Shown: positions 1 through 7,150, counted from the stretch's first letter. The stretch is DNA of 16,372 nt from Oscillospiraceae bacterium UBA6370 (GCA_002437735.1 DJRC01000084.1:5812-22183), one strand, 5' to 3'. Numbers and translations are program-made. The notes: generated by a model not told the origin, from the letters alone.

Positions 1-213
1 GCGGTCACGCAGGTGCAGCACGCCGCCCGCGTGAAGATCGACGAGGAGGGCTGCGAGGCCGCGGCGTTCACCGCCATCATAGCCGACGCGACCGCGGCGA
101 TGCCGGAGGACCTGCCGGTCGTGGAGATGGATCTGGACCGCCCGTTCGCCTTTGCCATCACCGGCGCGGACGGCCTGCCGCTGTTCGTCGGCGCGGTCAA
201 CACGATAGAATAA
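1..213 (+). CDS. Serpin family protein, C-terminal fragment
   Basis: This is the 3' end of a gene cut off by the window start; the frame is open from base 1 and ends in TAA. The 70 visible residues match the end of serpins, the suicide inhibitors that trap proteases when the reactive-centre loop is cleaved and inserts into a beta sheet. The hinge reads VKIDEEGCEAAAFTAI, the counterpart of the family's EEGTEAAAATA stretch, and small residues there are typical of inhibitory members. It is followed by the conserved DRPFAFAI strand and the terminal LPLFVGAVNTIE. Counting from the hinge puts P1 near the DATAAM stretch, but the loop looks longer than in alpha1-antitrypsin, so the P1 residue is uncertain. 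The internal GTG at base 13 is not a real start, because the conserved part of the fold lies upstream of the window. Target protease and signal peptide cannot be seen. Confidence 0.88.
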   Translation, partial: AVTQVQHAARVKIDEEGCEAAAFTAIIADATAAMPEDLPVVEMDLDRPFAFAITGADGLPLFVGAVNTIE

Positions 214-218
214 CAAGT

Positions 219-248
219 AAAAAGGACGCTCCTCCGAGCGTCCTTTTT
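219..248. terminator. Bidirectional intrinsic terminator
   Basis: AAAAAGGACGCTC pairs with GAGCGTCCTTTTT around a CTCC loop, giving a 13-bp stem flanked by A and T runs on both strands. It lies between the serpin stop and the stop of the converging methyltransferase gene, so it can end both transcripts. Confidence 0.9.
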
Positions 249-950
249 CTATGTCCGGAAGTAGACTTTATCCCAATCGGCTGAGCCGATGAATAGCATT
301 GGCTCAATCGATAGACCCACCTTCCCGCCGCGGCGCGCCTCTACAAGCGCCAAAGAGGGGGCGTTTTCCGCCGCGGAGGCCACGAAGCGCAGCCGCTTCG
401 GCTCCAGCCCATGCGCGCGGAGCGTGCAGAAAAGGTCGGCAAGCCGCTCGGGCCGGTGGACGAGCGCGAAGCGTCCGCCCCAGCGCAGCACCCGCGCCGC
501 TGCGGCACAGACATCGGCGAGCGTGCAGCCGACCTCCTCCCGCGCGGCTTGCCGCGCCTCGCCCGCGGCGCTCGCGCCGCTTCCTGCCGGAAAGTACGGC
601 GGATTGGAAACGGCATAGTCCATGCTCCCCGCCGCAGGGAGCACGCTGCTCTTGCGCAGGTCGCCGGTGCGCAGCGTCACGCGCTCCGCCCAGCCGTTTT
701 CGGCAAAGCCCTTTTCCGCGAGCGCGTTCGCCGCGGCATTCTGCTCCACGCAGAAAAGCGTGAGCGACGGCTCGCGCGCGAGCAGGAGCGTGCCGAGCAG
801 CCCTGTGCCGCTGCCGAGGTCGCACACGCGCTCGCCGCGCTTCGGCGCGGCGAACCAGCCGAGCGCGAAGCTGTCGGTCGTCGGTGCGAAGAGCTCCGTA
901 TCAAAATAAAAGCAGGGGCCGCCCTGCCAGAGAAGGTCCTTGCGTTCCAT
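249..950 (-). CDS. TrmN6-like tRNA1(Val) (adenine(37)-N6)-methyltransferase
   Basis: This 233-residue Rossmann-fold methyltransferase probably uses S-adenosylmethionine to methylate an adenine N6. The SAM-binding motif I is DLGSGTGLLG (about 44-53). An acidic motif II end is seen near VEQN (68-71), and the adenine-N6 catalytic motif NPPY is at 116-119. Length and the opening LLWQGGPCFYFDTELFAPTTDSFAL fit the TrmN6/YfiC/YabB family, which modifies A37 of tRNA1(Val). Other N6-adenine or small-molecule methyltransferases of the same fold cannot be excluded. The ATG start has GGAGG at 957-961 with a 6-base gap. It lies downstream of the ferredoxin gene on the same strand, but a strong hairpin separates them. 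I see no separate promoter in the short gap, so expression may depend on read-through or on a promoter I do not recognise. Confidence 0.82.
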   Translation of the reverse strand: MERKDLLWQGGPCFYFDTELFAPTTDSFALGWFAAPKRGERVCDLGSGTGLLGTLLLAREPSLTLFCVEQNAAANALAEKGFAENGWAERVTLRTGDLRKSSVLPAAGSMDYAVSNPPYFPAGSGASAAGEARQAAREEVGCTLADVCAAAARVLRWGGRFALVHRPERLADLFCTLRAHGLEPKRLRFVASAAENAPSLALVEARRGGKVGLSIEPMLFIGSADWDKVYFRT

Positions 951-968
951 GCAGCTCCTCCGATGGGC

Positions 969-1006
969 AAAAAATAAAGACGCGCCTTTGCGCGTCTTTA
1001 TTTTTT
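969..1006. terminator. Intrinsic terminator after the ferredoxin gene
   Basis: A perfect 17-bp stem with a CTTT loop (core GACGCGC/GCGCGTC) is flanked by A-rich and T-rich arms, so it can act on either strand. It directly follows the ferredoxin stop on the minus strand and almost touches the ribosome binding site of the methyltransferase gene. Confidence 0.88.
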
Positions 1007-1012
1007 ACGTAC

Positions 1013-1183
1013 TTACTCCTGAGAGATCGCGCCATTGGGGCAGGTATCCGCGCAGGAACCGCAGTCCAGGCAGGCACCGGCATCGATCTGATACTGGGAA
1101 TCGCCCTGAGAGATCGCACCAACGGGGCAAGCGTCCGCGCAAGCACCGCAGCTAACGCAGGCAGAACTGATGTGATAAGCCAT
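1013..1183 (-). CDS. 2[4Fe-4S] ferredoxin (clostridial type)
   Basis: This 56-residue protein is a classical low-potential electron carrier of anaerobes. It has two complete CxxCxxCxxxCP clusters: Cys 9, 12, 15, 19 and Cys 38, 41, 44, 48. The two halves are near-repeats, each ending in GAISQ. This is the pseudo-twofold symmetry expected of clostridial ferredoxins (about 55 residues), which donate electrons to hydrogenases, PFOR and similar cytoplasmic enzymes. The ATG start lies 7 bases from GGAGGTG on the minus strand. A good promoter is found just upstream and a strong terminator follows, so it is probably a monocistronic, highly expressed gene. The specific redox partner cannot be told from this context, since neither neighbour is a redox enzyme. 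Confidence 0.95.
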   Translation of the reverse strand: MAYHISSACVSCGACADACPVGAISQGDSQYQIDAGACLDCGSCADTCPNGAISQE

Positions 1184-1367
1184 GAGAGCACCTCCATTTG
1201 ATTGATACGCCTATTGTACACGGCAGAATACGAAAATGCAAGAGGAAGTATGCGGGAATCTTCCGCATTTCGGCAAAAAATTTTGAAGCATTTGATAAAA
1301 AATATGCGGGCAAACACGTCTAAAAACCGCCGCGGCAGGAAAAAATGCGCTCGGGAGTGTGAAGAAT
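1184..1367. other. Divergent intergenic region, ferredoxin / clpC
   Basis: An AT-richer gap between divergent genes. It holds the ferredoxin promoter, an 8-bp hairpin (1250-1268, ATGCGGGA-ATC-TTCCGCAT with one G-T pair) and a second copy of TATGCGGG at 1302-1309. I found no convincing sigma-A promoter for clpC, no CIRCE element and no CtsR heptad repeat. Confidence 0.55.
1213..1241 (-). promoter_or_regulatory. Sigma-A-type promoter for the ferredoxin gene
   Basis: On the minus strand TTGCAT (1236-1241) and TACAAT (1213-1218) are separated by 17 bases. The predicted transcript starts close to 1206, giving a short leader that holds the GGAGGTG ribosome binding site. Confidence 0.8.
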
Positions 1368-3845
1368 ATGGCAGAACAGAAGTTTACCCCGCGCGCGGAA
1401 AACGTGCTGCGGCTGGCGCAGGAGACTGCGTTGGAGCTGGGTCACGGCTACGTCGGCTGCGAGCATATCCTGCTGGGGCTGCTGCGCGAGGACGGCGGCG
1501 CGGCCTGCCGTGCGCTGGGCGAGGCCGGCGTGACGGAGGAGCAGCTGCGCGCGCAGCTGGTGCGGACGGTGGGGCACGGCCTGTCCGGCAGCCTGCCCTC
1601 ACAGGGGCTGACGCCCCGCGCGCGCAGCGCGGTGGAGATGGCGGTCGCCGAGGCAATGCGCTTCGCCAGCCCGCGCATCGGCACGGAGCACCTGCTGCTG
1701 GGGCTGCTGCGCGACGGCGGCAACATGGCGGTGCGTCTGCTTGCGGCGGCGGGGGCCGACCCGAAGCGTCTTTACGCCGCAGTGGTGCAGCGGATCAACG
1801 AAACGCCGCGCACGGCGGCAAAGGAGGGAAACCGGATGCTGCGTGAAAACGAGAGCGGCAAGCGCGGGCGCGGACTCGCGGAGTTTGCCCGCGACTTGAC
1901 GGCCATGGCGCGCATGGGGCAGCTCGACCCCGTGATCGGGCGCGACGCGGAGATCGTGCGCGCGGTGCAGATCCTCTCGCGCCGCACGAAGAACAACCCC
2001 GTGCTCATCGGCGAGCCGGGCGTCGGCAAGACGGCGGTGGCGGAGGGGCTCGCGCTGAGGATCGCGGCGGCGGAGGTGCCCGACGAGCTGATGGACAAGC
2101 GCCTGCTCTCGCTCGACCTCTCCGCGATGGTCGCGGGGACGAAGTACCGCGGCGAGTTTGAGGAGCGCGTGAAGGCGCTGCTCGACGAGGTGCGGCGCGA
2201 GGGCAATGTCATTCTGTTCCTTGACGAGCTGCACACCATCGTTGGCGCGGGCAGCGCCGAGGGGGCGGTGGACGCGGCGAACATCCTCAAGCCCGCGCTG
2301 GGGCGCGGGGAACTCCGCGTGGTCGGCGCGACGACGCTTGCCGAGTACCGGAGGTATATCGAAAAGGATGCGGCGCTCGAGCGCCGCTTTCAGCCCATCA
2401 CGGTCGGTGAGCCGACGGAGGAGCAGGCGCTTGCGATCCTGCGCGCGCTGCGCCCGCGCTACGAGAGCCACCATCGCTTGAGGATATCCGACGAGGCGCT
2501 CGCTGCCGCGGTGACGCTCTCGCGCCGCTACATCACAGGGCGCTTTCTGCCGGACAAGGCGGTGGACCTAATGGACGAGGCGGCGTCCCGCGTGCGGATG
2601 GGCACGCGGCCCGACTCGCCGGAGCTGCGGGCGATGGAGGCCAAGGCCGCCGAGGCGGAGCGCGACCGCGCGGCAGCGGTCGCGGAGCAGAACTATGAGC
2701 GGGCAGCCATGCTGCGCGATGTGGAGCACAGCTGCCGCGAGCAGGCAGAGCAGGAGCGCGAGGCGCTGCGCCGCGCACAGCGGGAAAAGCGAAGGACCGT
2801 CGGGGAGGAGGACGTGGCCGCGGTGGTCTCCGCATGGACGGGCGTACCCGTCACGCGCCTGACGGAGGACGAGGGCGAACGGCTGCTGCGGCTGGAGGAC
2901 ACGCTCCACGCGCGCGTGGTGGGGCAGGATGAAGCGGTGCGGGAGGTCGCCCACGCGCTGCGCCGCGCCCGCGCGGGATTGCGCGACCCGAAGCGGCCCG
3001 TCGGCTCGTTTCTCTTTCTCGGCCCCACGGGCGTGGGCAAAACGGAGCTGTGCCGCGCGCTAGCCGACGCGGTGTTCGGCAACGAGGAGGCGCTGGTGCG
3101 CCTGGATATGTCGGAGTATATGGAGCGGCACACGGTCTCGCGGCTCGTCGGCGCGCCGCCGGGCTACGTCGGCTACGACGAGGGCGGGCAGCTGACCGAG
3201 AAGGTGCGCCGCCGCCCGTGGTCAGTGGTGCTCTTTGACGAGATCGAAAAGGCGCACGAGGACGTGTGGAACCTGCTGCTGCAAATTTTGGAGGACGGCG
3301 TGCTGACCGACGCGCAGGGCCGGCGCGTGGACTTCCGCAATACGGTGCTCGTCATGACCTCGAACGTGGGCGCGAAGGCCATCACGTCGAGCGCGGCGAA
3401 GCTCGGCTTCGCGCAGGGCGAGGACGGCGACGGCGGCTTTGCACGGGTGAAGGAAACGGTCATGGCCGAACTGCGGGCGACCTTCAAGCCGGAATTCCTC
3501 AATCGCATCGACTCGACCGTGGTGTTCCGCCGCCTGAGCCGCGCGGACGTTTCGGCCATCGCACGGCGGATGCTCGAGGCCACCGTGCAGCGCGCCGCAG
3601 CGCTCGGCGTCACGCTGACGGTCGAGGACGCGGCGGTCGAGCGCATCGCGGACGAGGGCTTCGACCCGCTCTACGGCGCGCGCCCCCTGCGCCGCGTGAT
3701 CCGCGCGGAGGTGGAGGACGCCGTGGCCGAGCTGCTGCTTGGCGGAACGCTCCACGCGGGCGACGCCGCCCGCATCGCGGCGGAGGGCGGAGCGCTCCGC
3801 GTTCTGCGGGAAGAGTCGTCGCTCCCCGCCGCGGCGGAGACATAA
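1368..3845 (+). CDS. clpC: ClpC-type AAA+ unfoldase of the Clp protease
   Basis: This 825-residue hexameric ATPase would unfold proteins and feed them to ClpP in the cytoplasm. Domains in order: a double Clp N-domain (about 1-145); AAA1 with Walker A GEPGVGKT (215-222) and Walker B VILFLDE (D286/E287); a middle domain with a UVR-like NYERAAMLRD stretch (about 415-475); and AAA2 with Walker A GPTGVGKT (552-559), pore loop GYVGY (599-603) and Walker B VVLFDE (D624/E625). LGF at 679-681 matches the ClpP-docking loop. The ATG at 1368 is preferred over an in-frame GTG at 1359: GGGAG ends 10 bases before the ATG but would almost touch the GTG, and MAEQKFTPRA is the usual family start. The gene stands alone, without ctsR, mcsA or mcsB upstream. 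Position 443 is Tyr where, by my alignment, B. subtilis ClpC has the adaptor-binding Phe436. Confidence 0.96.
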   Translation: MAEQKFTPRAENVLRLAQETALELGHGYVGCEHILLGLLREDGGAACRALGEAGVTEEQLRAQLVRTVGHGLSGSLPSQGLTPRARSAVEMAVAEAMRFASPRIGTEHLLLGLLRDGGNMAVRLLAAAGADPKRLYAAVVQRINETPRTAAKEGNRMLRENESGKRGRGLAEFARDLTAMARMGQLDPVIGRDAEIVRAVQILSRRTKNNPVLIGEPGVGKTAVAEGLALRIAAAEVPDELMDKRLLSLDLSAMVAGTKYRGEFEERVKALLDEVRREGNVILFLDELHTIVGAGSAEGAVDAANILKPALGRGELRVVGATTLAEYRRYIEKDAALERRFQPITVGEPTEEQALAILRALRPRYESHHRLRISDEALAAAVTLSRRYITGRFLPDKAVDLMDEAASRVRMGTRPDSPELRAMEAKAAEAERDRAAAVAEQNYERAAMLRDVEHSCREQAEQEREALRRAQREKRRTVGEEDVAAVVSAWTGVPVTRLTEDEGERLLRLEDTLHARVVGQDEAVREVAHALRRARAGLRDPKRPVGSFLFLGPTGVGKTELCRALADAVFGNEEALVRLDMSEYMERHTVSRLVGAPPGYVGYDEGGQLTEKVRRRPWSVVLFDEIEKAHEDVWNLLLQILEDGVLTDAQGRRVDFRNTVLVMTSNVGAKAITSSAAKLGFAQGEDGDGGFARVKETVMAELRATFKPEFLNRIDSTVVFRRLSRADVSAIARRMLEATVQRAAALGVTLTVEDAAVERIADEGFDPLYGARPLRRVIRAEVEDAVAELLLGGTLHAGDAARIAAEGGALRVLREESSLPAAAET

Positions 3846-3846
3846 G

Positions 3847-3875
3847 AAAAGGGTCAGCCGTCGGCTGACCCTTTT
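3847..3875. terminator. Bidirectional intrinsic terminator, clpC / apgM
   Basis: AAAAGGGTCAGCC and GGCTGACCCTTTT form a perfect 13-bp stem around a GTC loop. It begins one base after the clpC stop and also faces the converging phosphoglycerate mutase gene, so it serves both. Confidence 0.92.
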
Positions 3876-3887
3876 CGATGTTCCCTT

Positions 3888-5123
3888 TCAGCGTTCAAAG
3901 AGGAGATGCAGCAGCTCACAGCCGTGTGCGACGAAGGGACCGTTCTCGCCGGCCTTTTCGGTGTACACGCCGCCGCGTCCGCTGTCGATGCGGCTGTCGT
4001 AGAGCAGGTACGGCACAGGATCGCCGTCGTGCCCGCGCGTCGCGGTGAGCGTTTTGTGGTCGGAGAGGAGCAGCAGGCGATAGTCCATGTGCGCCGCGTC
4101 CAGACGCTCGGTGAGGGGCTTGACGAGCCGGCTGTCGAGCCATTCAATGGCCTGCACCTTGCCCCTGAGGTCGCCGTTGTGGGTGCATTCGTCGGGTGCC
4201 TCTAAGTGCAGGCAGACGAAGTCGTACTTCTGAAGGCTCGCCCAAGTGGCTTCAAGCTTGCCTTCAAAGTTGGTGTCGATCTCGCCGGTCGCGCCCTCGA
4301 CCTCGACCATCTCGAGCCCGCGCAGCACGCCGATGCCGTGGCACAGGGGCACTGCGCTGATGACCGCGCCGCCGCAGCCGTACTCCTCGCGGAAGTCGGG
4401 CAGCTGCATCGCCGTGCCCGCCGCCCAGAACCAGATGCCGTTCGCGCCGAGCTTGCCCGCCGCGCGGCGCTTCTCGGTGACGGGGTGATGCTCCAGCACA
4501 CGGTTGGCAAGGCGCATGAGGTCGGCAAAGACCTTGGAGAGCGCCGCGTCCTTTCCGCTCGGGAGCAGCGGGCCGATGACCTCGCCGAGGTGGTCGTGCG
4601 GCGGGATAAAGCTCACGCCGCTCGGGTCGCAGTGGTGCTTCACCGCCAGCGGGCGGAACGAGGGGCTGGGGTCGATGTACATATCCGCCGCACGGAGCGC
4701 AGCGGAAAATTCGGGATCGCTGTTGAGCGCGGCGACAACGTCGAGCGCGTCCTGTCCGGCGATGGAGCCGGCGGAGTGGGAGAGGATGCGCTTTTCCTCA
4801 AAGGGCTGATCGCCCGGCTCGAGCGCGACGAGGTTGCAGCGGAACGCCGCGTCGCCGGGAACGAGCTTGAGCCCGATGGCGGCGGCCTCCATCGGCGAGC
4901 GGCCGGAGAAATGCTTGAGCGGGTCGCAGCCGAAGATGGAGAGGATCGCGGTCTCGCTGCCCGCGGGCAGCGGCTTGGGGCAGTTCACGACGCTGCCGAC
5001 CGTGCCGCGCGCGGCGAGGGAATCAATGGTGGGGATGTCGGCGTACTCGAGCGGCGTTTTGCCGCCAAGGGCTTCGACGGGGTTGTCCGCCATGCCGTCG
5101 CCGATGACAACAAGATATTTCAT
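3888..5123 (-). CDS. apgM: 2,3-bisphosphoglycerate-independent phosphoglycerate mutase, archaeal (ApgM) type
   Basis: This 411-residue member of the alkaline-phosphatase superfamily would interconvert 3- and 2-phosphoglycerate in glycolysis and gluconeogenesis without the bisphosphoglycerate cofactor. Visible metal and catalytic elements are GDGMAD near the N-terminus (D9), the nucleophile Ser in PAGSETAIL (S56), HLEAPDECTHNGD (D311, H315), LLSDHKT (D355, H356) and TRGHDGD (H365). Length and motif order fit the short ApgM form rather than the ~510-residue GpmI. A close subfamily has been annotated as a proposed homoserine kinase, so substrate is less certain than fold. Start: ATG with AAGGAGG at 5131-5137. 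It has its own promoter behind the dacF terminator, so it is probably transcribed alone. Confidence 0.88.
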   Translation of the reverse strand: MKYLVVIGDGMADNPVEALGGKTPLEYADIPTIDSLAARGTVGSVVNCPKPLPAGSETAILSIFGCDPLKHFSGRSPMEAAAIGLKLVPGDAAFRCNLVALEPGDQPFEEKRILSHSAGSIAGQDALDVVAALNSDPEFSAALRAADMYIDPSPSFRPLAVKHHCDPSGVSFIPPHDHLGEVIGPLLPSGKDAALSKVFADLMRLANRVLEHHPVTEKRRAAGKLGANGIWFWAAGTAMQLPDFREEYGCGGAVISAVPLCHGIGVLRGLEMVEVEGATGEIDTNFEGKLEATWASLQKYDFVCLHLEAPDECTHNGDLRGKVQAIEWLDSRLVKPLTERLDAAHMDYRLLLLSDHKTLTATRGHDGDPVPYLLYDSRIDSGRGGVYTEKAGENGPFVAHGCELLHLLFER

Positions 5124-5153
5124 AGGAGCGCCTCCTTATCTGACGATGAATGA

Positions 5154-5182
5154 AGTATAGCAGGGGGATAGGCAAAAATCAA
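5154..5182 (-). promoter_or_regulatory. Sigma-A-type promoter for apgM
   Basis: On the minus strand TTGATT (5177-5182) and TATACT (5154-5159) are separated by 17 bases. It lies downstream of the dacF terminator and just upstream of the apgM AAGGAGG site, making apgM an independent unit. Confidence 0.82.
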
Positions 5183-5224
5183 GGACAAAAGTCCACGTAT
5201 CGCGGAATTTTCCCTGCTGAACGG

Positions 5225-5252
5225 AAAACGGACGGGATACCCCGTCCGTTTT
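5225..5252. terminator. Intrinsic terminator after dacF
   Basis: AAAACGGACGGG pairs with CCCGTCCGTTTT around an ATAC loop (12-bp stem). It follows the dacF stop on the minus strand by about 40 bases, and separates dacF from the apgM promoter. Confidence 0.88.
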
Positions 5253-5293
5253 GTGCGGTTTGATGACCTTAACAGCTTGACTTGTCCGGATGC

Positions 5294-6658
5294 TCAGCGC
5301 CTGCGGCCGCGATAACCGGCGGGAGCGGCGCGTCCGCTGCTGCGCTTGCCGTAGCGCCGTCCGCGCCCGTTCCCGCGAAGGAAAAGGAATGCGAGAATGA
5401 GCAGGACAAGGACGACGAGAACGAGCTTGACGACGGTGCGGGAGAAGAAGTCCGCCACGTCGCGCTTGGCGACCAGCAGCCACAAGGCCGACACATCGCT
5501 GAGCGCGAGCAGCTTGACCGTGCCGTAGACGGTGCCGTTGTAGGAGACGGTCATTTCGCCCAGCTCGTCGCCGGCGGCAATGGGGGCGTCCACGCTGTCC
5601 GGCAGCGTGATGTCGCGCTTGAGCTCGCTGAGATCCAGCTCCGTGGGCAGCATCCGCGTGATGCTCTCAGCGGGGTGGGCGACGACGTAGTTCGCCTCGC
5701 TCGAAAGGGCGACCGGGACCTCGCGCACCAGCTCGTCGGCGGAGACGACCTCGCGGCGGGAGAAGCGGTCGAAGCCGTAGTCAAAGAGGCGGATGGTCTC
5801 GGAAAAGCTCTTGGTGAGGGTGCTCTTGCCGTCCTCGAGGGTGATCTTCTCCGCGCCGAGCACCACGCTCACGAGCTGACGGTCGCCGCGCACGGCGGAG
5901 GAGACGAGGCAGTGTCCGGCCTCCTCGGTCGAGCCGGTCTTGATGCCCTGCGCGTCGCGGTAGAGGTAGCCGAGCTCACGCCAGTTGGAAATGAGGCGGT
6001 TGGTGGAGTGGAGCACGTGGCGCTGGTTGTGGTCGGTCTCGGCGATCTCCGCGGATTTGGAGTTGCAGATCTCCATGAATTTCTCGTAGGGCATCAGCGC
6101 ACGCGTGATGAGATAGATGTCCCACGCGGTGGTGTAGTGGTCGGGATCGTGCAGGCCGGAGGTGTTGACGTAGTGCGTGTTTTCGCAGCCGAGCGCGGCG
6201 ACGCGCTCGTTCATCCTCTGCACGAACTGGGAGACGTTCCCCTCGCCGCACACAGCCTCGGCGAGGATGTTGCACGCCTCGTTCGCCGAGACGATGAGCA
6301 TACATTGCAAAAGCTGCTCGACCGTCAGCACCTCGCCGGCCTTGATGCCGGCGGTGCTGCCGTAGATGCTCAGACCCTCGAAGGAGCTCTCGTGCGCCGT
6401 GATGGGCTGGTCGAGCGAGAGCTGCCCCGCGTCGATCGCCTCGAACACCAGCAGCGCCACCGTCAGCTTGGTGATGCTTGCGGGATAGTTCTTCTCGTGG
6501 GCGTTCTTTTCGTAGAGGATCTCGCCCGTCTCCTTCTCGACGAGCAGGGCGGCGCGGGCATCGACGTTGATCTCCTCAAAGGCGGACGCCGGTACGCTCA
6601 GCAGGGAGACGAGCAGGCCGAGGACCAAAAAAAGAGCAAAAAAGCGGCGTTTTTTCAT
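5294..6658 (-). CDS. dacF: D-alanyl-D-alanine carboxypeptidase, PBP5/DacF family (peptidase S11)
   Basis: This 454-residue extracytoplasmic enzyme would remove the terminal D-Ala from peptidoglycan pentapeptides and so limit cross-linking. A signal peptide is clear: MKKRR, a hydrophobic core, and PASA|F, with cleavage likely after residue 26. The three penicillin-binding motifs are intact: SITK (S61, K64), SAN (124-126) and KTG (240-242). The PBP5 C-terminal beta domain follows, at about 310-385. The C-terminus differs from the usual amphipathic anchor: a strong membrane helix (about 409-427) is followed by a short, very Arg/Gly-rich tail. The ATG start has GAGGT at 6667-6671. Family members in B. 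subtilis act in vegetative wall (DacA) or the spore cortex (DacF, DacB). Which role applies cannot be read here, so the symbol marks the family rather than a proven orthologue. Confidence 0.9.
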   Translation of the reverse strand: MKKRRFFALFLVLGLLVSLLSVPASAFEEINVDARAALLVEKETGEILYEKNAHEKNYPASITKLTVALLVFEAIDAGQLSLDQPITAHESSFEGLSIYGSTAGIKAGEVLTVEQLLQCMLIVSANEACNILAEAVCGEGNVSQFVQRMNERVAALGCENTHYVNTSGLHDPDHYTTAWDIYLITRALMPYEKFMEICNSKSAEIAETDHNQRHVLHSTNRLISNWRELGYLYRDAQGIKTGSTEEAGHCLVSSAVRGDRQLVSVVLGAEKITLEDGKSTLTKSFSETIRLFDYGFDRFSRREVVSADELVREVPVALSSEANYVVAHPAESITRMLPTELDLSELKRDITLPDSVDAPIAAGDELGEMTVSYNGTVYGTVKLLALSDVSALWLLVAKRDVADFFSRTVVKLVLVVLVLLILAFLFLRGNGRGRRYGKRSSGRAAPAGYRGRRR

Positions 6659-6744
6659 GGAAATGTACCTCGCAGTATGTTACAATAAAATATGATCGGA
6701 CCATCGGCGGACGCCTCGCCCGCACTCGACGGTGTTCGACATTC

Positions 6745-6773
6745 AGTATAACAAAAAACGGGAGGGAGTTCAA
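6745..6773 (-). promoter_or_regulatory. Sigma-A-type promoter for dacF
   Basis: On the minus strand TTGAAC (6768-6773) and TATACT (6745-6750) are separated by 17 bases. Its -35 element overlaps the end of the ribosome binding site of the divergent ComEA-like gene, so the two units are packed back to back. Confidence 0.8.
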
Positions 6774-6775
6774 CC

Positions 6776-7150
6776 GTGGAACGGCAGGAAAAAGGCGGAA
6801 GCACATATTTCTTTCTGGCGCTTGTGACGCTCGCGTTCCTTGCCGCCGCTTTATGCCTAACCTCCGGCGCGAACCGGACGGGGAGGGAGGACTACACCGT
6901 ACAGACCGAGCGGAGCACGGAGGAGGAGGTCGCGCCCGTGCGCGTGCTTGTGAACATCAACACCGCGACCGCCGAGGAGCTGGAGACCGTTACCGGCATC
7001 GGGCCGGTGCTGGCGCAGGCGATCCTCGACTACCGCGCCGAGCACGGAGACTTTCAGACGCTCGACGAGCTGCTGGAGGTGCGCGGCATCGGCAGCGCGA
7101 AGCTCGACGCCATGCGCGATGAAATTACGACAGGAGGCGATGCGCCGTGA
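6776..7150 (+). CDS. ComEA-like helix-hairpin-helix protein
   Basis: This 124-residue membrane-anchored protein has a short N-terminus, one membrane helix (about 11-29), a charged linker, and a C-terminal ComEA-type tandem helix-hairpin-helix domain (about 56-117). Key elements are VNINTATAEEL, TGIGPVLAQAI and RGIGSAKLDAM. In ComEA this domain binds double-stranded DNA at the cell surface during natural transformation. Short HhH proteins of this kind are also widespread without known competence genes, and none of comEB, comEC or comER is visible here. The start is GTG with GGGAGGGAG at 6760-6768. The stop overlaps the start of the response-regulator gene by four bases (GTGA), so the two are translationally coupled. 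For the operon promoter I see only weak candidates, such as TATAAC at 6747-6752 or TACAAT at 6681-6686. Confidence 0.85.
   Translation: MERQEKGGSTYFFLALVTLAFLAAALCLTSGANRTGREDYTVQTERSTEEEVAPVRVLVNINTATAEELETVTGIGPVLAQAILDYRAEHGDFQTLDELLEVRGIGSAKLDAMRDEITTGGDAP

Noticed and set aside
1184..1367. CtsR or HrcA (CIRCE) operator before clpC
   Set aside because: Neither the GGTCAAA heptad repeat nor TTAGCACTC-N9-GAGTGCTAA is present.
4206..5153. Plus-strand open frame of 315 codons
   Set aside because: Antisense to apgM, with no ribosome binding site and no recognisable domain.
5282..6688. Long plus-strand open frame of 468 codons
   Set aside because: It is fully antisense to dacF, which has a signal peptide and all three PBP motifs. 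The antisense product is compositionally odd, rich in Asp, Glu, Val, Ala and His, as expected of GC-rich antisense frames.
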